Positions 51,441-58,773 of a stretch of 64,000 bases of DNA are shown piece after piece. Both the position numbers and the translations under genes were made by a program. This stretch comes from Phascolarctobacterium sp. (GTDB lineage Bacteria; Bacillota; Negativicutes; Acidaminococcales; Acidaminococcaceae), in the NCBI GenBank assembly GCA_003150755.1, contig QAMT01000004.1, positions 248,001-312,000 on the forward strand. The letters run 5' to 3'. The notes below the pieces were generated by a model that saw only the letters and a list, made by a program, of their open reading frames with translations, was not told where the DNA came from and made no database searches. Each line of letters opens with the position of its first letter. The first letter of the stretch is position 1.

Positions 51441-51584
51441 ATGCGCGCAGTAGCAGAGAGTATCAAACGCCTTTACGAAGCAGGCAAACTGACCGGAGAA
51501 CAGCTTGCACAGCGCGTCGAAAAAGGCACACTGACACTGGAAGAATATAACGAGATTATCGAGGAAAAACGTAAAAATGTTTAA
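51441..51584 (+). CDS. XkdX-family protein
   Basis: 47 residues from the ATG at 51441 (RBS GGAAGGAG). SIKRLYEAGKLTGEQLAQRVEKGTLTLEEYNEI is the XkdX pattern, a tiny protein after tail genes in Firmicute phages. Confidence 0.8.
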   Translation: MRAVAESIKRLYEAGKLTGEQLAQRVEKGTLTLEEYNEIIEEKRKNV

Positions 51585-51672
51585 CTTTATTGCAGGCTTT
51601 GTTGTAGGCGCGATAACGAACCTTGTGGTAATAATGTTTTTTATAGGGGCAAATCCTTATAAAAGATTTTAA
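51577..51672 (+). CDS. Small membrane protein, 31 residues
   Basis: ATG at 51577 overlapping the XkdX stop. A single transmembrane helix (FIAGFVVGAITNLVVIMFFIG) then NPYKRF. Possibly a holin accessory. Confidence 0.5.
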   Translation: MFNFIAGFVVGAITNLVVIMFFIGANPYKRF

Positions 51673-51688
51673 TTCAGGGGGTGGTGTG

Positions 51689-51961
51689 GTGGATATGGAA
51701 GAAGAAATTCGGGAGCTGCGGAAGGACATTAAAGAAATGTCCAATCAGTTAAGCAGTATGCAGGCGATGCTTTCCGGCAGCGTGCTCGACGAACTCACGG
51801 TAGTGCGTAAGCGGCTTGATAAACATAGCGACAGACTGGACGCATTGGAACGAACACAGCAGCAGGCATTGACTTTAAAAAGCCTGTTCGTATGGATTGT
51901 TGCTACTGTCTTAACTGCAATCGGTATCGGTATTGCTGTTGCACAACTGGTTTTAAGTTAA
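51689..51961 (+). CDS. XhlA-like lysis accessory protein
   Basis: 91 residues from a GTG (51686, 51689 or the ATG at 51695). Coiled coil (IRELRKDIKEMSNQLSSM, RLDKHSDRLDALERTQQ) followed by a C-terminal membrane helix (LFVWIVATVLTAIGIGIAVAQLVL), the hemolysin XhlA layout. Immediately before the holin. Confidence 0.75.
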   Translation: MDMEEEIRELRKDIKEMSNQLSSMQAMLSGSVLDELTVVRKRLDKHSDRLDALERTQQQALTLKSLFVWIVATVLTAIGIGIAVAQLVLS

Positions 51962-51977
51962 CAAAGGGGGCGTGCTG

Positions 51978-52217
51978 ATGGCGGAAGAAGTTAAAGAAAC
52001 AATCAAAAATTTCAACCTTAAAGACGGGCTATCTATTGACGAAGCAAAAGTTTCGGTGCTGATACTTTGCACTTTAATCTGCTTTATTTTCGTGTTGGTT
52101 AAATATCAGCTTGACGGCGACATTACAGATAACATTGTATTAGTTTTTCAGACGCTTGTTGCTGCTGTGGCCGGCGTAAATATTGCAAATAAAGTAACTT
52201 CGATTATAAAAAAATAA
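51978..52217 (+). CDS. Holin
   Basis: 79 residues from the ATG at 51978 (RBS AAAGGGGGCG). Two hydrophobic helices (about 25-43 and 56-74) and short charged ends; sits between the XhlA-like gene and the lysin. Confidence 0.75.
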   Translation: MAEEVKETIKNFNLKDGLSIDEAKVSVLILCTLICFIFVLVKYQLDGDITDNIVLVFQTLVAAVAGVNIANKVTSIIKK

Positions 52218-52230
52218 AGGGGGTATAGCA

Positions 52231-52821
52231 TTGATTAAAGGTATTGATGTTTCGGAAAATAACGGCATAGTTCGGTGGGATGAAGTTGCCGCGTCGGGTG
52301 CTGAATTTGCCATTATTCGTCTGGGCTACGGCAACAGGCATTTGGATGGCGAATTTTATAATAATGTAAACGGAGCTTTGGCGGCTGGTATAAAAATTGG
52401 CGTGTATTATTATAGCTATGCGCTTGATGCTGATGCAGCAGCCCAAGAAGCAAAATATGCTTTAGCTGTTTTGAAAGACTGCGGCTTTACACCAGATAAA
52501 CTGGCAATGGGTATGTGGTTTGATATGGAAGACGCAGATGGATATAAAGCCACCAACGGTGTAACAGATAGGCAAACCATTACAGATATGTGCAGTGCAT
52601 TTATTGTTGAGTGCAATAAAGTCGGTTATTCTTGCGGCATTTATGCAAACCTGGACTGGTTGCAAAACCGTATTGCTACGGAACAGCTTGCGGACTACGT
52701 GCCGTACTGGTGCGCTCAATGGGGAAGTTCCTGCGACTGGCCCAACGCAAAAATGTGGCAGCACACTGACCATCTAAATATCGGCGGCACAAATTTTGAC
52801 GGCAATTTTTATTTTGAATAA
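52231..52821 (+). CDS. Endolysin, GH25 muramidase
   Basis: 196 residues from a TTG (RBS AAAGGGGG). GIDVSENNG (catalytic Asp6), AEFAIIRLGYG, GVYYYSYA, MWFDMEDADG (acidic pair near 96-98) and YWCAQWG are GH25 marks. No signal or wall-binding domain, so release depends on the holin. Confidence 0.93.
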   Translation: MIKGIDVSENNGIVRWDEVAASGAEFAIIRLGYGNRHLDGEFYNNVNGALAAGIKIGVYYYSYALDADAAAQEAKYALAVLKDCGFTPDKLAMGMWFDMEDADGYKATNGVTDRQTITDMCSAFIVECNKVGYSCGIYANLDWLQNRIATEQLADYVPYWCAQWGSSCDWPNAKMWQHTDHLNIGGTNFDGNFYFE

Positions 52822-52832
52822 AATCTACAATT

Positions 52833-52871
52833 CGTGAGATTTATCGCGCGAAATCCCGAGAAAATCTCACG
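52833..52871. other. 10-bp inverted repeat after the lysin
   Basis: CGTGAGATTT (52833-52842) and AAATCTCACG (52862-52871). No T run; may be an RNA-stabilising hairpin or protein site. Confidence 0.45.
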
Positions 52872-52898
52872 ATTGAAATAGTGAAGGGGGGTGAGAAA

Positions 52899-52982
52899 AT
52901 GGATAAAACAAAACTGGCTATCTGCGCTGGCATTGTGCTTGCAATTATTGTCGGCTGCATTGCTGGCGGCGCATTTAATTAA
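52899..52982 (+). CDS. Small membrane protein, 27 residues
   Basis: ATG at 52899, RBS AAGGGGGGTG. MDKTKLAICAGIVLAIIVGC then IAGGAFN, one membrane helix. In the lysis cassette; could be a second holin-like peptide. Confidence 0.45.
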   Translation: MDKTKLAICAGIVLAIIVGCIAGGAFN

Positions 52983-53078
52983 ACCTTATATTCTGCGTAA
53001 CGAAAAACATTAAGTAATCGATTGGCAAGGCTGCTGCTATATTGGCGGCAGCCTTTTTAATAGGAAGGGGTGCTTACA

Positions 53079-53600
53079 TTGTGCCTGAGCAAAAAGACAG
53101 CAATAAAACTTACTATATTATTATCGCTTTTCTTGTCATTGCTCTGCTCGTTGCCTTTGCTGTGTACAGCAGCAGAGATAACGAGCGAGCAGTTGACAGC
53201 CTTGGAAGTGAGATTGAACAGGCTGAACGAAATCAACAAGCTATCACTGACAGAATTACAGGCGCTGAAAAAAGAGCTGACAGTATCGAAGCAGGCATTA
53301 GCCGAAGCCAGGCAGCAATCGGAAGCGCTGAAAGCGCAGCTAACAGAATTGAAGGCTATCTCACAGAAGCAGGAAACCTTATTGGAGAGTGTAAAGAAAT
53401 CATCGGAAATATTAGAAAAGACTCAAGCGAAAAAAGCACTGAATGAGTATGCTGTGCAGCTTGATGAATTTAACGGCATTACCGGCGTTGCCTACGGCAG
53501 ATACATCCGTATAGGAGATAGCAGCCGTTATATCGGCGCGCGGGCAGCGTATGATTGGGAAGAAAGCCAGTTCAGCTTGTGGTTATCTGTGCTTGTATAA
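53079..53600 (+). CDS. o-spanin-like secreted coiled-coil protein
   Basis: 173 residues from the TTG at 53079; a GTG at 53070 is less well placed. A hydrophobic signal sequence (LTILLSLFLSLLCSLPLLC, with Cys23 and Cys29) leads to a coiled coil (about 35-110) and a C-terminal beta part (GVAYGRYIRIGDSSRYIG) ending SLWLSVLV. The lipobox is not classical. With the co-extensive TM gene it could span the periplasm and fuse the membranes at lysis. Confidence 0.6.
   Translation: MCLSKKTAIKLTILLSLFLSLLCSLPLLCTAAEITSEQLTALEVRLNRLNEINKLSLTELQALKKELTVSKQALAEARQQSEALKAQLTELKAISQKQETLLESVKKSSEILEKTQAKKALNEYAVQLDEFNGITGVAYGRYIRIGDSSRYIGARAAYDWEESQFSLWLSVLV
53081..53446 (+). CDS. i-spanin-like protein (TM + coiled coil)
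   Basis: 121 residues from the GTG at 53081 (RBS AGGAAGGGG). One N-terminal membrane helix (about 11-27, YYIIIAFLVIALLVAFAVY) and a long coiled coil (about 35-100). This is the inner-membrane spanin layout. It is read in a different frame from the o-spanin-like gene that starts 2 bases earlier; the two overlap completely here. Confidence 0.6.
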   Translation: MPEQKDSNKTYYIIIAFLVIALLVAFAVYSSRDNERAVDSLGSEIEQAERNQQAITDRITGAEKRADSIEAGISRSQAAIGSAESAANRIEGYLTEAGNLIGECKEIIGNIRKDSSEKSTE

Positions 53601-53604
53601 AAAA

Positions 53605-53637
53605 ATAAGCCTTGCTATATATTGTGGCAAGGCTTAT
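53605..53637 (+). terminator. Terminator at the end of the late operon
   Basis: ATAAGCCTTGC (53605-53615) pairs with GCAAGGCTTAT (53627-53637). The T run is weak, but the 11-bp stem is perfect. Confidence 0.65.
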
Positions 53638-53690
53638 AATGTAAATTAAGAAATGAAATGTAAACGATTGAGACGGTAGACTAATGGTTT

Positions 53691-53738
53691 GTATACATAA
53701 GGCATGACGCGGTTCTTCGGCACCATCCATATGTATAC
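53691..53738. repeat. attR: core 53714-53726 with symmetric arms
   Basis: The core TCTTCGGCACCAT is identical to attL. Arms GTATACATA (53691-53699) and TATGTATAC (53730-53738) are perfect inverted copies centred between 53714 and 53715. This predicts TC (53714-53715) as the crossover dinucleotide of the serine recombinase. Confidence 0.8.
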
Positions 53739-53773
53739 GGTTTTTGTAAAGATTGTTACAAAGTTATAATTTT

Positions 53774-53804
53774 AGCAGTGTTACAGTGGTAGCACTGCTT
53801 TTTT
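53774..53804 (+). terminator. Orphaned terminator of the tRNA array
   Basis: AGCAGTG (53774-53780) pairs with CACTGCT (53793-53799), then TTTTTT. Before integration this would have stood about 50 bases after tRNA-Leu. Confidence 0.75.
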
Positions 53805-53860
53805 GCTACTATTAAGAATTTTGGCAAAATTGCTCCGTTGAAATAAAGGAGGGGCTGACG

Positions 53861-54157
53861 ATGTATGTTGTAGATGGTATTGCTTATGCTGGTGAGCCGT
53901 TGCGCCCGGTTTCGGTGTGCGGAGTGCGTCCGCTTGATGACTGGAAGTTGTGGGTGCGCTTTAATAACGGCGAAGCTAAAATGTATGATTTTAAACCAAT
54001 GCTTAAATATCCGGCTTTTGAGCCGTTAAAAGATATTTAGTTATTTAAACAGTGCTACATTGATTATGGCAGTGTTGTGTGGGTTGACGGCGATATTGAC
54101 ATTGCGCCGGAAGAATTATATAAAAACGGAACTGCCGTAGAAGAACATACAGCGTAA
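53861..54157 (+). pseudogene. DUF2442 gene with a nonsense mutation
   Basis: 98 codons from the ATG at 53861 (RBS AAAGGAGGGG), ending VEEHTA like the intact copy at 54636. Codon 60 (54038-54040) is TAG within PLKDI*LFKQCYIDYGSV; a single base change from GAG would give the family's ELFK. Everything after the stop keeps its frame, so the lesion looks recent. Confidence 0.75.
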
Positions 54158-54213
54158 TAAGGAAAACTAAAAATTCATAGCAAAACGTCAAAAATAAATA
54201 TTTGAATTATAAG

Positions 54214-54257
54214 AATAGGCTTTGCAATCGTGTACGGCGAAAGCAAAGCCTATTTTT
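54214..54257 (+). terminator. Terminator after the DUF2442 pseudogene
   Basis: AATAGGCTTTGC (54214-54225) pairs with GCAAAGCCTATT (54243-54254), then TTT. Nearly the same sequence, loop included, recurs at 55064-55105, so the cassette was duplicated together with its terminator. Confidence 0.75.
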
Positions 54258-54290
54258 ATGTACTGATAAAATATTGGTAAATTGGTTAAG

Positions 54291-54319
54291 TTGATAAAAT
54301 GTTGGTTAATATGTATAAT
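54291..54319 (+). promoter_or_regulatory. Promoter of the host DUF4160/DUF2442 operon
   Basis: TTGATA (54291-54296), 17 bases, TATAAT (54314-54319). Repeats of TTGGTTAA or close variants surround it and may be operator sites. Confidence 0.6.
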
Positions 54320-54362
54320 GTAAAGTGAAAGAGCGGAAACAATAGGTAAAAGGAGAGAATAA

Positions 54363-54623
54363 ATGCCTACTGTTTCAACATTTAGAGGGATAAAGGTTTA
54401 TATTAACTGGCGTGACCATATGCCGCCGCATTTTCATGCTACTTATGGCGGTGAAGATGTTATTGTATCTATTAAGGATATTGAGGTCATTGATGGGCAA
54501 ATGCCTTCAAAGCAGTTAAAAATGTTATTGGGCTGGGCGGCTTTTCATCAGGAAGAACTGATGGAAAACTGGGAATTGGCACAGAGAAATCAGGAACTTT
54601 TCAGCATTGAGCCGTTGAGATAG
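54363..54623 (+). CDS. DUF4160 protein (host copy)
   Basis: 86 residues, RBS AAAGGAGAG. FRGIKVYINW, HMPPHFHATYGGEDVIVSI, KQLKMLLGWAAFHQEELMENWELA. Same family and length as the phage copy at 28337. Paired with DUF2442 12 bases downstream. Confidence 0.85.
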   Translation: MPTVSTFRGIKVYINWRDHMPPHFHATYGGEDVIVSIKDIEVIDGQMPSKQLKMLLGWAAFHQEELMENWELAQRNQELFSIEPLR

Positions 54624-54635
54624 GGGGCTTGTGTT

Positions 54636-55001
54636 ATGAAGAAAGATATAAATTACTATCTTTCTAAAGGTATGGACCAAAAAACAGCAGAATATTTTGC
54701 AAGCGGACGCAAAAAAATAATTGCTGTTGCCGCCAATGATGATTTTACGCTGACATTAACTTTTGATAACGGCGAAAAACGGCTTTATGATATGCGCGAA
54801 GCTATAAACTCCGGCGGTGTGTTTAAGCATATTGCTGCTATCAGCGATTTTAAACGTGTATATCTGGATGACTGCGGTTGCGTGGCATGGGATATAGACC
54901 CTAACATCGACAGCAAAAAGGTGTGGAATAATAAAATCGACCTTTGTGCGGATTCGTGCTACATTGACAGCACGCCGGTTAGTGAAGAACATACAGCGTA
55001 A
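54636..55001 (+). CDS. DUF2442 protein (host copy)
   Basis: 121 residues. An extra N-terminal helix (LSKGMDQKTAEYFASGRKK) precedes the DUF2442 core (DDFTLTLTFDNGEKRLYDM ... FKRVYLDDCGCVAWDIDPNID). Intact homologue of the pseudogene at 53861. Confidence 0.82.
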   Translation: MKKDINYYLSKGMDQKTAEYFASGRKKIIAVAANDDFTLTLTFDNGEKRLYDMREAINSGGVFKHIAAISDFKRVYLDDCGCVAWDIDPNIDSKKVWNNKIDLCADSCYIDSTPVSEEHTA

Positions 55002-55063
55002 CGTAAAATGATATTTTAATGAGAAATTAAAAGTATATAGGAAACTATTTTAATTATTAAAAC

Positions 55064-55105
55064 AGGCTTTGCAATCGTGTACAGCGAAAGCAAAGCCTAT
55101 TTTTT
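55064..55105 (+). terminator. Terminator after the host DUF2442 gene
   Basis: AGGCTTTGC (55064-55072) pairs with GCAAAGCCT (55090-55098), followed by ATTTTTTATT. Duplicate of the terminator at 54214. It overlaps the end of the converging HTH gene. Confidence 0.75.
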
Positions 55106-55297
55106 ATTGGTTAATCCTAAAATATAATCAGTTGATGTATTGTGAAATTTTGCAAGGGCAATGAGTATGGAAGTCGGAATGTCGCGTTCACCTTTTTCGT
55201 AATTGCTGTAAACGCGCTGAGAACAATGTAAAATTTCTGCCATTTCTTTTTGTGTAAGGTCTAAATCCTCGCGCAAGTCCCGTATCCGTTTATACAT
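55097..55297 (-). CDS. XRE-family regulator
   Basis: 66 residues from the ATG at 55297. A compact HTH (DLTQKEMAEILHCSQRVYSNYEKGERDIP) with LTNKK at the end. Divergent from the membrane-protein operon, with a 25-bp palindrome between; probably controls it. Confidence 0.75.
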   Translation of the reverse strand: MYKRIRDLREDLDLTQKEMAEILHCSQRVYSNYEKGERDIPTSILIALAKFHNTSTDYILGLTNKK

Positions 55298-55343
55298 ATT
55301 CTTCACCCAAATACATTATAAAATTGATAAACGGAAAACTTAA

Positions 55344-55368
55344 AGTTTAGCGCAAATTGCGCTAAACT
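55344..55368. promoter_or_regulatory. 25-bp perfect palindrome (operator)
   Basis: Arms AGTTTAGCGCAA and TTGCGCTAAACT around one base. It lies between the divergent XRE gene and the membrane-protein gene, 35 bases before the latter. Confidence 0.7.
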
Positions 55369-55402
55369 ATAAAAGTATATTAAAAATTAGAGGAGCGGGA
55401 AA

Positions 55403-56773
55403 ATGTTTGAAAAAATAGCAGATTTTTGTGATATAGCGAATAATTGGATTACATTAAAACTAAGATATTTTTATGAAAATCAAAAAATAGAAAAATTTTT
55501 ATTTGCATTGGTAATACTTTTAATTCTTGTTGGTATGTATATTTTAAATCATTATACAACTTTAATTGTTGATGATTATGGCTATTCTTTTAGCCTTGGG
55601 CATAGAACAAAGGGAATAATGGATATATTAGAATCACAATATAACCATTATTTTGCTTGGGGCGGGCGTGTTGTTGTACATACAATAGCGCAGTTTTTTC
55701 TGATGTTTGATAAAAAGGTATTTGATATTGCTAATACTTTTGCTTATTTAGCTATGGTTTTAGTAGTTTATTTTCATGCAGTAGGAAGTTTTAAACCATA
55801 TCCTCTTTTACTTTTATTGATAAACCTTCTTTTCTTTTTGTGCATGCCAGCTTTTGGTCAAGTATTTTTGTGGGTTGTAGGAGCCTGCAACTATTTGTGG
55901 GGACCTCTTTTGGTATTTTCATATCTTATCCCTTACAGAATACAATATAGTAAAGATACTCCGGTTATAGATAATAAAATTTTATGTGTCATTTTTGGTT
56001 TATTAGGGATTATTGCAGGCTGGACAAATGAAAATATGGGTTTAACTTTAGCTTTTGTTATTCTTGTTTTTATGTATTTATACTGGCTTGAACATAAAAA
56101 GATTTATTTATGGTGTATGTGTGGATTTATTGGCGCTTTAATTGGTGCAATAGCGTTAATTTTAGCGCCTGGTAATTTTGCAAGATTAGAAATTGGACAT
56201 ATGGATATAAATTTTTTTAAAAATCTAATTGCGATAACCAAAATGTTTTTACAAACTAAATTCTTGTTAATTCCAATAAGTTTATTCTTGATTTTAAGTG
56301 TTTTGGTTAAAAAGAATACAGATTTTAAAATTGTTACTGTTTATATTTTAGGATTGCTTGTATCTATGTATGCCATGGCAGGAGCGCCATATTATGCTGA
56401 TAGGGCTAAACTTGGTTCATTGGCTTTTTTAACTATTGCTTGCTGTAATCTTTATACTAATTTAGATTTTAGTGTTACGAAATTAAGAAAAGTTATAGCA
56501 ATTTTAGGAATACTTATTATAGGAGTTACTTATTCAGAATATAAAATTGCAAGAAGTGATATTAAAGACTACAAGCTGCGTAATGACGCAAAAGTGGAGC
56601 ATGTTTTAAAAGAAAAGGCTTTAGGTAATTTAGATATTATTGTTAAGCCAAATTATCCAAAAACAAGATATGCTGCACCTTATGGATTAGAAGATATATC
56701 TAAAGATGTAAAACATTGGACTAATAAGGGTTTTGCAAGATATTATGGTGTGAAAAGCGTGAAAATTGAGTAA
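55403..56773 (+). CDS. Polytopic membrane protein (GtrC/DUF6056-like)
   Basis: 456 residues with about eleven hydrophobic segments. YTTLIVDDYGYSFSLGH after the first helix and a GGRVVVHTIAQF segment fit DUF6056-type glycan-modifying membrane proteins (VDD as acidic site). Strongly AT-rich compared with neighbours, so probably acquired. With the next gene it resembles a serotype-conversion pair that adds a sugar to surface polysaccharide. Confidence 0.65.
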   Translation: MFEKIADFCDIANNWITLKLRYFYENQKIEKFLFALVILLILVGMYILNHYTTLIVDDYGYSFSLGHRTKGIMDILESQYNHYFAWGGRVVVHTIAQFFLMFDKKVFDIANTFAYLAMVLVVYFHAVGSFKPYPLLLLLINLLFFLCMPAFGQVFLWVVGACNYLWGPLLVFSYLIPYRIQYSKDTPVIDNKILCVIFGLLGIIAGWTNENMGLTLAFVILVFMYLYWLEHKKIYLWCMCGFIGALIGAIALILAPGNFARLEIGHMDINFFKNLIAITKMFLQTKFLLIPISLFLILSVLVKKNTDFKIVTVYILGLLVSMYAMAGAPYYADRAKLGSLAFLTIACCNLYTNLDFSVTKLRKVIAILGILIIGVTYSEYKIARSDIKDYKLRNDAKVEHVLKEKALGNLDIIVKPNYPKTRYAAPYGLEDISKDVKHWTNKGFARYYGVKSVKIE

Positions 56774-56782
56774 GGAGTTCCC

Positions 56783-57715
56783 ATGAAAACCATTAGTATT
56801 TTAATTCCCTGCTACAACGAAGAAGAAAGCCTTCCTGCGTTATATAAACGTTTAAAAGGGTTGATTGACGGTATAGAAAATTATCAGTTTGAAATTTTAT
56901 TTGTCAATGATGGCAGCAGGGATAATACTTTAAAATTAATTAAAGAGTTAAGAAAAAATGACAAGCGCATAAATTTTGTGGATTTGTCGCGTAATTTTGG
57001 CAAAGAAACTGCTATGATTGCAGGCATTGACCATATTAACAGTGATGCTATGATTGTTATGGACGCAGATTTGCAGGACCCGCCGGAGCTTATTAAAGAT
57101 ATGATTTACTGGTGGGAGCAGGGTTATAAAGATGTCTGCGCTAAGCGCAAAAGCCGCGCCGGTGAAACTTGGTTTAAAAAGTGGTCGAGCCATACTTACT
57201 ATAAAATTTTGCAGAAGGTAACACGCATACCGGTTCAGCCGGATGTAGGTGATTTCAGGCTTTTGGACAAACAATGTATTGAAGCTTTGAAACAAATGCG
57301 TGAAACACAGCGCTATACCAAAGGCTTATTCAGTTGGATTGGTTTTGATAAAAAGGAAATTTTGTTTGACCGTGATGCGCGTGTTGCCGGTAAAACAAAA
57401 TGGAATTATTTCGGTCTTTTTAATTTAGCAGTTGAGGGAATAACAAGCTTTACAATTTTTCCGCTCAGACTTGCTTCTATAACCGGTTTTGCCATTGCTC
57501 TGCTAGCAATAATCTATATGCTTTTTATTGTTATTAAAACTTTAATTTATGGCGGCGATGTGGCAGGTTATCCTTCGCTGATTTCTGTAATTTTGTTTAT
57601 CGGCGGCGTTCAGCTTGTGTTTTTAGGTATTATGGGCGAATATTTAGGCCGCATTTTTAATGAAACAAAAGGCCGCCCGTTGTATTTTGTTAAAGAATGC
57701 AGTAAAGATGAATAA
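56783..57715 (+). CDS. Bactoprenol glycosyltransferase (GtrB/DPM1-like, GT2)
   Basis: 310 residues. SILIPCYNEEESLPALYKRL, DGSRDNTL, MDADLQDPPELI and RDARVAGKTKWNYFGLFNLAVEGITSFT are hallmarks of GtrB-like polyprenyl-phosphate glycosyltransferases. Two C-terminal membrane helices (about 232-252 and 268-290). Starts 9 bases after the DUF6056-like gene. No GtrA flippase is adjacent. Confidence 0.9.
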   Translation: MKTISILIPCYNEEESLPALYKRLKGLIDGIENYQFEILFVNDGSRDNTLKLIKELRKNDKRINFVDLSRNFGKETAMIAGIDHINSDAMIVMDADLQDPPELIKDMIYWWEQGYKDVCAKRKSRAGETWFKKWSSHTYYKILQKVTRIPVQPDVGDFRLLDKQCIEALKQMRETQRYTKGLFSWIGFDKKEILFDRDARVAGKTKWNYFGLFNLAVEGITSFTIFPLRLASITGFAIALLAIIYMLFIVIKTLIYGGDVAGYPSLISVILFIGGVQLVFLGIMGEYLGRIFNETKGRPLYFVKECSKDE

Positions 57716-57719
57716 CAAA

Positions 57720-57757
57720 AAAGACTTTGCCGTTTGTTGTGCAGCAAAGTCTTTTAA
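57720..57757 (+). terminator. Terminator of the glycosyltransferase operon
   Basis: AAAGACTTTGC (57720-57730) pairs with GCAAAGTCTTT (57744-57754), then TAATTG. Confidence 0.7.
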
Positions 57758-57769
57758 TTGTATATAGAA

Positions 57770-58448
57770 AACCCCACGTTAGACGTGGGGTTCCGGAAAG
57801 CTTAAGCGATCAAGAAATGGTGAAAAAATTCCTCCTTTGATAAAATAATAATGCGGTCTGCCAATCGCAAAATATCAAAGGAGGAATTTGTCATGAAAGA
57901 CATTCATAGTTTATCACACACGAAATGGAACTGCAAATACCATATAGTGTTTGCACCCAAGTACAGAAGGAAAGTATTTTACGGAGAAAAGAAATTAGAA
58001 ATAGGAAAAATATTAAGAGAATTATGTAAATGGAAAGGTGTAAATATTATAGAAGCTGAAGTATGCCCGGATCATGTGCATATGTTAGTAGAAATACCGC
58101 CAAAGATGGCAGTATCGTGGTTCATGGGATTTCTTAAAGGGAAAAGCAGCCTGATGATATATGAAAAATGGGGGAACTTAAAATATAAATATAGGGGAAG
58201 AGAATTCTGGTGCAGAGGTTATTACGTAGATACCGTAGGGAAGAATACAAAAGCGATAGCAGAGTATATAAAGAATCAGCTAAAAGAAGATGAGTTGAAT
58301 CAACAATTAGTGTTAGATTACGGAGACCCGTTTACGGGTGACAAGTAAGGAATAACGCGAGTGGCAGACCGAGTAACGCCTTTTAGGCGTAGCTAGTAGA
58401 ATAGCCTTTAAGGCGGTAAATGACAAACCACCGGCTACGCCGGTGGTT
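57770..58448 (+). mobile_element. IS200-type insertion sequence
   Basis: The left-end hairpin CCCCACG..CGTGGGG (57772-57790) and right-end hairpin AACCACCGGC..GCCGGTGGTT (58426-58448) frame a single Y1 transposase gene. No terminal inverted repeats or target duplication, as expected for the IS200/IS605 group. About 680 bp. Confidence 0.85.
57893..58348 (+). CDS. tnpA: IS200 TnpA transposase
   Basis: 151 residues from the ATG at 57893 (RBS AAAGGAGG). HUH motif PDHVHMLVEI, catalytic Tyr in GYYVDTVGKN, and YHIVFAPKYRRKVFYG at the start. Single-strand transposase. The 60-base leader overlaps the left end. Confidence 0.93.
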   Translation: MKDIHSLSHTKWNCKYHIVFAPKYRRKVFYGEKKLEIGKILRELCKWKGVNIIEAEVCPDHVHMLVEIPPKMAVSWFMGFLKGKSSLMIYEKWGNLKYKYRGREFWCRGYYVDTVGKNTKAIAEYIKNQLKEDELNQQLVLDYGDPFTGDK

Positions 58449-58454
58449 TTGATT

Positions 58455-58771
58455 TCAAACGGAGTGTTTTGCGGTTTTTAGTGGTACGACAGCCAGTGTT
58501 TTGCCAAGTGGGGCAAGCAGTTTTAAAATGGTAGCTATTTGCGGATTATTTGTGCCTTTTTCGATACGGGCAATAACAGGTTGTTTAACGCCGGACATTT
58601 CTTCCAGCTTTTTTGCGACCAGCCTTTTTCGTGTCTTGCTTTAATAATTTCTCCTATAATGGCAACGCGCAAATCGCTGGCGGCAATTTCTTCTGGAGTG
58701 AAAAATTCTTTTTCAAATTCATCCCAGCTTTGGCCTATGGCCGGGTTATTTTTTATTAAATTTTTACTCAT
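58455..58771 (-). pseudogene. Frameshifted XRE antitoxin (HigA-like)
   Basis: The frame from 58771 encodes SWDEFEKEFFTPEEIAASDL then EIIKARHEKGWSQK, where an HTH begins. It then goes off family. One base more in the run of six A (58610-58615 region) would continue LEEMSGVKQPVIARIEKG and run to a stop at 58455. So a one-base deletion in a homopolymer breaks the antitoxin. A sequencing error is possible. The IS200 element ends 7 bases downstream. Confidence 0.7.
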
Positions 58772-58773
58772 AG

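Larger units (their letters stand above)
8984..53726. mobile_element. 44.7-kb lambda-order temperate siphovirus prophage in tRNA-Leu
   Basis: The limits are the 13-bp direct repeat TCTTCGGCACCAT at 8984-8996 (3' end of tRNA-Leu) and 53714-53726, 44,730 bp apart. Inside are a serine recombinase, repressors, recombination and replication genes, a Nu1/A-type terminase, a full set of lambda-order head and tail genes, a DGR, lysis genes and a final terminator. No required gene looks broken, so the prophage may be inducible; that is inference. Confidence 0.93.
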
